Shown piece by piece: positions 12,305-15,193 of a stretch of DNA of 15,193 nucleotides. This stretch comes from JBBUEO01 sp038056915. GTDB taxonomy: Bacteria; Patescibacteriota; UBA1384; UBA12157; JAENIV01. The DNA is taken from positions 1-15,193 of the forward strand of contig JBBUEO010000004.1 in the NCBI GenBank assembly GCA_038056915.1, read 5' to 3'. The position numbers and the translations under genes are program-made. The notes under the pieces are model-generated. The model was not told the origin of the DNA. It searched no databases and saw only the letters and a list, made by a program, of their open reading frames with translations. The stretch's first letter is position 1. Each line of letters starts with the position of its first letter.

Positions 12305-14035
12305 TTAGTATTCTTCCAAAGTTGAGGTATCGCCGATTGGCAGACCTAATTCTTTGGCTCGCAACACTCGGCGCATAATTTTGCCGGAACGGGTTTTGGG
12401 AAGACTTTTGACAAATTCAATTTCTCTTGGATAGGCGTGGCCGGCCAAGTGCTTTTTGACAAATTGACTTAACTCTTCTTTTAAGGATTCTTCGGCAATC
12501 TTGCCCGGCTTTAAAACGCAGAAGGCCTTAATAATTTCGCCTCTTTCCGGATCGGGTTTGCCAATCACACCAGCTTCCGCCACGGCTGGATGTTCAATCA
12601 AAGCTGATTCCACTTCAAAAGGACCAACCCGTTCACCAGCGGTTTTAATAACGTCATCGGCCCGGCCCATAAACCAGAAATAACCATCATCATCGCGCCA
12701 GGCGCGGTCACCGGAAATATACCAGCCATTGACGAAATATGATTGATATTTTTCTTTATTTTGCCAAATTTCAATCATCATTGACGGCCAGCCGGGACGC
12801 AAAGCCAAATTGCCCTCTTTGCCATTTTCAAGCTTATTACCCTTATCATCAACAATACCAGCTTGGATCCCCGGGAATGGCCGACCCATAGAACCAACTT
12901 TAATATCCATTGATGGATAATTGGAAATGCAAATCGCCCCAGTTTCGGTCTGCCACCAGTTGTCATGAAAAGGTTTTTTATAAGCCCGATAAGCCCAACG
13001 AATGGCTTCGGGATTCAAGGGTTCACCGACAGAAGCCAAATGTCGAAGACTCTGCAAAGAATATTTTTTGACTATAGCATCACCGACTTTCATAAGCATT
13101 CTAATGGCGGTTGGAGCGGTATACCAAATTGTTACCTGATATTTGTCGATTAAAGAATACCATTTTGCCGCCTCAAATCTTCCGTCAAAGATTAAGGAGG
13201 TGGCGCCATTTGCCCATGAACCTAAAATTTCGTAAGCCACCCCGGTGACCCAACCAGGGTCAGCCGTACACCAATAAATATCATCGGCTTTAATATCTAA
13301 AACCCATTTAGCAGTCAAATATTCCTGAATAATTGCCTTGTGAGCATGAACCACACCTTTGGGTTTGCCGGTGGTCCCGGAGGTATAGAGCATAAAAGCC
13401 GGATCACTAATCTCCATATGAGCAACAGGAAAGTCTTTTGGACTGTTGGTTAACTCTTTTTGAAAATCAAAGCTATCAAATATTTGGTCAATAACAATTA
13501 CTTTTTCCAAATGTGGTAAATCCTTTTTAATTTTCTCTAAGCGGTCAACTAAAGATGAATGGGTAAATAAAAAGCGCGCGGCGGAATTTTCTAATCGGTC
13601 TTTAATCCCCGAAGGACCAAAAGCTTGAAACAAGGTGCCGGCAATCGCGCCGGTTTTTAAAATCCCCAAAAAACAATAGTAAAGTTCGGGGATTCGCGGC
13701 AAAAACAAAAATACTCGATCACCTTTTTTAACACCTAATTTTTTTAAAACGTTGGCGACCTGATTTGATATTTGAAATATTTCTTTGAAAGTATATTTTT
13801 GAATTTTACCGTCGTCGTTTTCCCAAATTAGGGCCGTTTTGGTTTCAATTCCGGTGCCCATATGGCGATCAATGGCGTTATGGGCGGCATTAAATTTCCC
13901 ATCGTCAAAATATTCTATTTCCTTAGTGTAGTCTTCAAAACGAAAATTGTTAATTACTTCAGAATAATTTTCTAAATTTGGCGGGGTTTGGAAATCCGCG
14001 GGATTTTTTTTGATGACCTCAATTTCTTGTAGCAT
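12305..14035 (-). CDS. acsA: acetyl-CoA synthetase, AMP-forming
   Basis: This enzyme activates acetate to acetyl-CoA with ATP through acetyl-AMP. The 576-residue length matches the shorter AcsA form (about 570) rather than the 650-residue Acs. Motifs of the ANL superfamily are all present: YTSGTTGKPKG (217-227), the DNWWQTETG segment (358-366) whose Trp restricts the pocket to small acids, YISGDRAWRDDDGY (439-452), GRADDVIKTAGERV (457-470) and the catalytic lysine K552 in RSGKIMRR. That lysine is the usual site of acetylation control. The start ATG has AAGGAG 3 nt upstream. The gene sits 15 nt after gpmI and 41 nt before the oxidoreductase genes. Placed beside a 2-oxoacid oxidoreductase, it may assimilate acetate or, in reverse, release acetate. 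Propionate as substrate is possible. Confidence 0.93.
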   Translation of the reverse strand: MLQEIEVIKKNPADFQTPPNLENYSEVINNFRFEDYTKEIEYFDDGKFNAAHNAIDRHMGTGIETKTALIWENDDGKIQKYTFKEIFQISNQVANVLKKLGVKKGDRVFLFLPRIPELYYCFLGILKTGAIAGTLFQAFGPSGIKDRLENSAARFLFTHSSLVDRLEKIKKDLPHLEKVIVIDQIFDSFDFQKELTNSPKDFPVAHMEISDPAFMLYTSGTTGKPKGVVHAHKAIIQEYLTAKWVLDIKADDIYWCTADPGWVTGVAYEILGSWANGATSLIFDGRFEAAKWYSLIDKYQVTIWYTAPTAIRMLMKVGDAIVKKYSLQSLRHLASVGEPLNPEAIRWAYRAYKKPFHDNWWQTETGAICISNYPSMDIKVGSMGRPFPGIQAGIVDDKGNKLENGKEGNLALRPGWPSMMIEIWQNKEKYQSYFVNGWYISGDRAWRDDDGYFWFMGRADDVIKTAGERVGPFEVESALIEHPAVAEAGVIGKPDPERGEIIKAFCVLKPGKIAEESLKEELSQFVKKHLAGHAYPREIEFVKSLPKTRSGKIMRRVLRAKELGLPIGDTSTLEEY

Positions 14036-14050
14036 AAACTCCTTGTAATT

Positions 14051-15193
14051 TTATTCTAAACGATTTAGCAAAGAATGACCAGTCATTTCTTCCGGTTTAG
14101 GTATCTTCATTAACTCTAAGATCGTCGGAGCGATATCGGAGAGATTATCTTTGGCGGCAATTATTTTTGACAAGGTGTTAGCCGAAGCAGTCAAAGCACC
14201 TTGAATTAAATTCTTTCTTAATTTTTGATTAATTAAAATAAAAGGCACGGGATTTAGAGTATGGGTTGTTTCTTCCTCAGTTAATTGATTATTTTGGCGA
14301 TTCTCCTTAATATTAATCATTTGTTCAACATTGCCGTGATCTGCGGTAATAATTGTAGTGGTGTTAATGGATTTAGTTTCCTCAATAATTTTTTTCAAAA
14401 ATTTATCTACTTCCATAACCGCTTTGCCTGCGGCTAAAATGTTTCCGGTATGAGCCACCAGATCAACATTGGCAAAATTTACTAAAATAAAATCGTATTT
14501 TTGAGATTTAATGGCTTTAATTAGTTGGTGGGTAATTTCTGAACCTGCCATGGCGGGAGATTTATCGTAAGAGGAGACATCAGGGGAGGAAAAAATCCGT
14601 CTTTCTTCAAAAGCAAAAGGATCTTCGCGGCCGCAATTGAAAAAATAGCTGACATGGGCGTACTTCTCTGATTCAGAAATCCTTAAATCCTTTTTTTGGA
14701 AATCAGCCAATATCGAGGGCAAAATATTTTTTAACGGTTTTCTTGGAAACGCCACATAGGGGTTTAAACGGCGAAAATATTGAGTGAAGGTGACAAAATA
14801 TAGATTGGCGGGAATATGTGGTTTCCAAAAAAAACGTCGAAAACGAGGATCAATAAATATTTTTGTCAGTTCTCTTGCGCGGTCGGGCCGGAAATTATAG
14901 AAAATAATAACATCGTTGGCTTTAATAGTCGTTACTTTGCCATTGTTTTTAATCAAGGTTGGAGCAATATTTTCGTCATTATTTCCATTTCGATAATTTA
15001 AGGTAATGGCTTTTTGGATCGTTTCGGCAAATAGGGCTTTTCCTTCAACCAGCATTTTATAGACTTTGATAGGGTGGTCCCAATGATTGTCTCTATCCAT
15101 GGCAAATTTACGGCCGCACACGGATGAAAATTTGCCAATTTTTAAGTTTAACATTTTTCGTTTAATTTGATCAATATCCTCTAAAGCTGACAT
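14051..15193 (-). CDS. gpmI: phosphoglycerate mutase, cofactor-independent, N-terminus beyond window
   Basis: This enzyme interconverts 3- and 2-phosphoglycerate in lower glycolysis, using manganese and a phosphoserine intermediate. The 381 codons seen begin at the window edge with an ATG that is almost certainly internal: the sequence GKFSSVCGRKFAMDRDNHWD near its start normally lies about 180 residues into a protein of about 510. The missing part holds the phosphoserine region. Visible motifs are the bridging substrate-binding region, then NFRPDRARELTK, FFNCGREDPFAFEERR, the metal-binding NFANVDLVAHTGN and ITADHGNVEQM, and the typical end PEEMTGHSLLNRLE. One difference is Cys in FFNCGRED, where Gly is usual. 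It is first in the visible operon and lies 15 nt before acs, linking glycolytic flux to 2-oxoacid oxidation. Confidence 0.95.
   Translation of the reverse strand: MSALEDIDQIKRKMLNLKIGKFSSVCGRKFAMDRDNHWDHPIKVYKMLVEGKALFAETIQKAITLNYRNGNNDENIAPTLIKNNGKVTTIKANDVIIFYNFRPDRARELTKIFIDPRFRRFFWKPHIPANLYFVTFTQYFRRLNPYVAFPRKPLKNILPSILADFQKKDLRISESEKYAHVSYFFNCGREDPFAFEERRIFSSPDVSSYDKSPAMAGSEITHQLIKAIKSQKYDFILVNFANVDLVAHTGNILAAGKAVMEVDKFLKKIIEETKSINTTTIITADHGNVEQMINIKENRQNNQLTEEETTHTLNPVPFILINQKLRKNLIQGALTASANTLSKIIAAKDNLSDIAPTILELMKIPKPEEMTGHSLLNRLE

Overview
The window is AT-rich DNA with short gene spacing and frequent small gene overlaps. It reads with the standard bacterial code: TAA, TAG and TGA all end genes. 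Several features suggest an uncultivated bacterium of the Patescibacteria/CPR type: a PaaX/Cas2-like regulator, membrane-anchored proteins that look PsbP-like, a compact leuS-rpmF-nusB-rnc run, and a small ferredoxin-linked fermentation module. The lineage is an inference from gene style, not a marker-gene placement. A run of exactly 100 N (9333-9432) marks a scaffold join, so the order across that point depends on the assembly.

Layout. (1) 1-993, minus strand: a proteasome-fold Ntn-hydrolase-like protein, overlapped by a downstream hypothetical gene that runs off the window. (2) 994-1534: a gene-free divergent control region with promoters facing both ways, a 16-bp perfect palindrome and a hairpin that recurs at 6061. 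(3) 1535-2245, plus strand: a PaaX-family regulator with a Cas2-like middle domain, tail-to-tail with rnc. (4) 2238-6009, minus strand: leuS, rpmF (L32), nusB and rnc, all overlapping, read from a promoter that predicts a leaderless leuS mRNA. (5) 6061-7527, plus strand: a GC-rich B12-binding radical SAM gene with its own promoter and a strong terminator; it looks acquired. (6) 7570-9287, minus strand: two proteins with an N-terminal membrane anchor, separated by a spacer holding a 44-nt imperfect inverted repeat. (7) After the N gap, minus strand: tRNA-Ala(GGC), then, reading upstream, a 2-oxoacid:ferredoxin oxidoreductase (gamma-ferredoxin fusion, beta, alpha), an AMP-forming acetyl-CoA synthetase, and the C-terminal three quarters of the cofactor-independent phosphoglycerate mutase GpmI.

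How the genes fit together. The right half is one probable operon, gpmI-acs-korA-korB-korC. It would link lower glycolysis to oxidation of 2-oxoacids with ferredoxin as acceptor, and to interconversion of acetate and acetyl-CoA. The central block is housekeeping for translation and RNA maturation. The left end (Ntn hydrolase plus its overlapping partner) and the radical SAM gene are accessory. The least ordinary item is the Ntn hydrolase: Ser2, exposed once Met1 is removed, falls where the proteasome beta-subunit nucleophile Thr1 would be.
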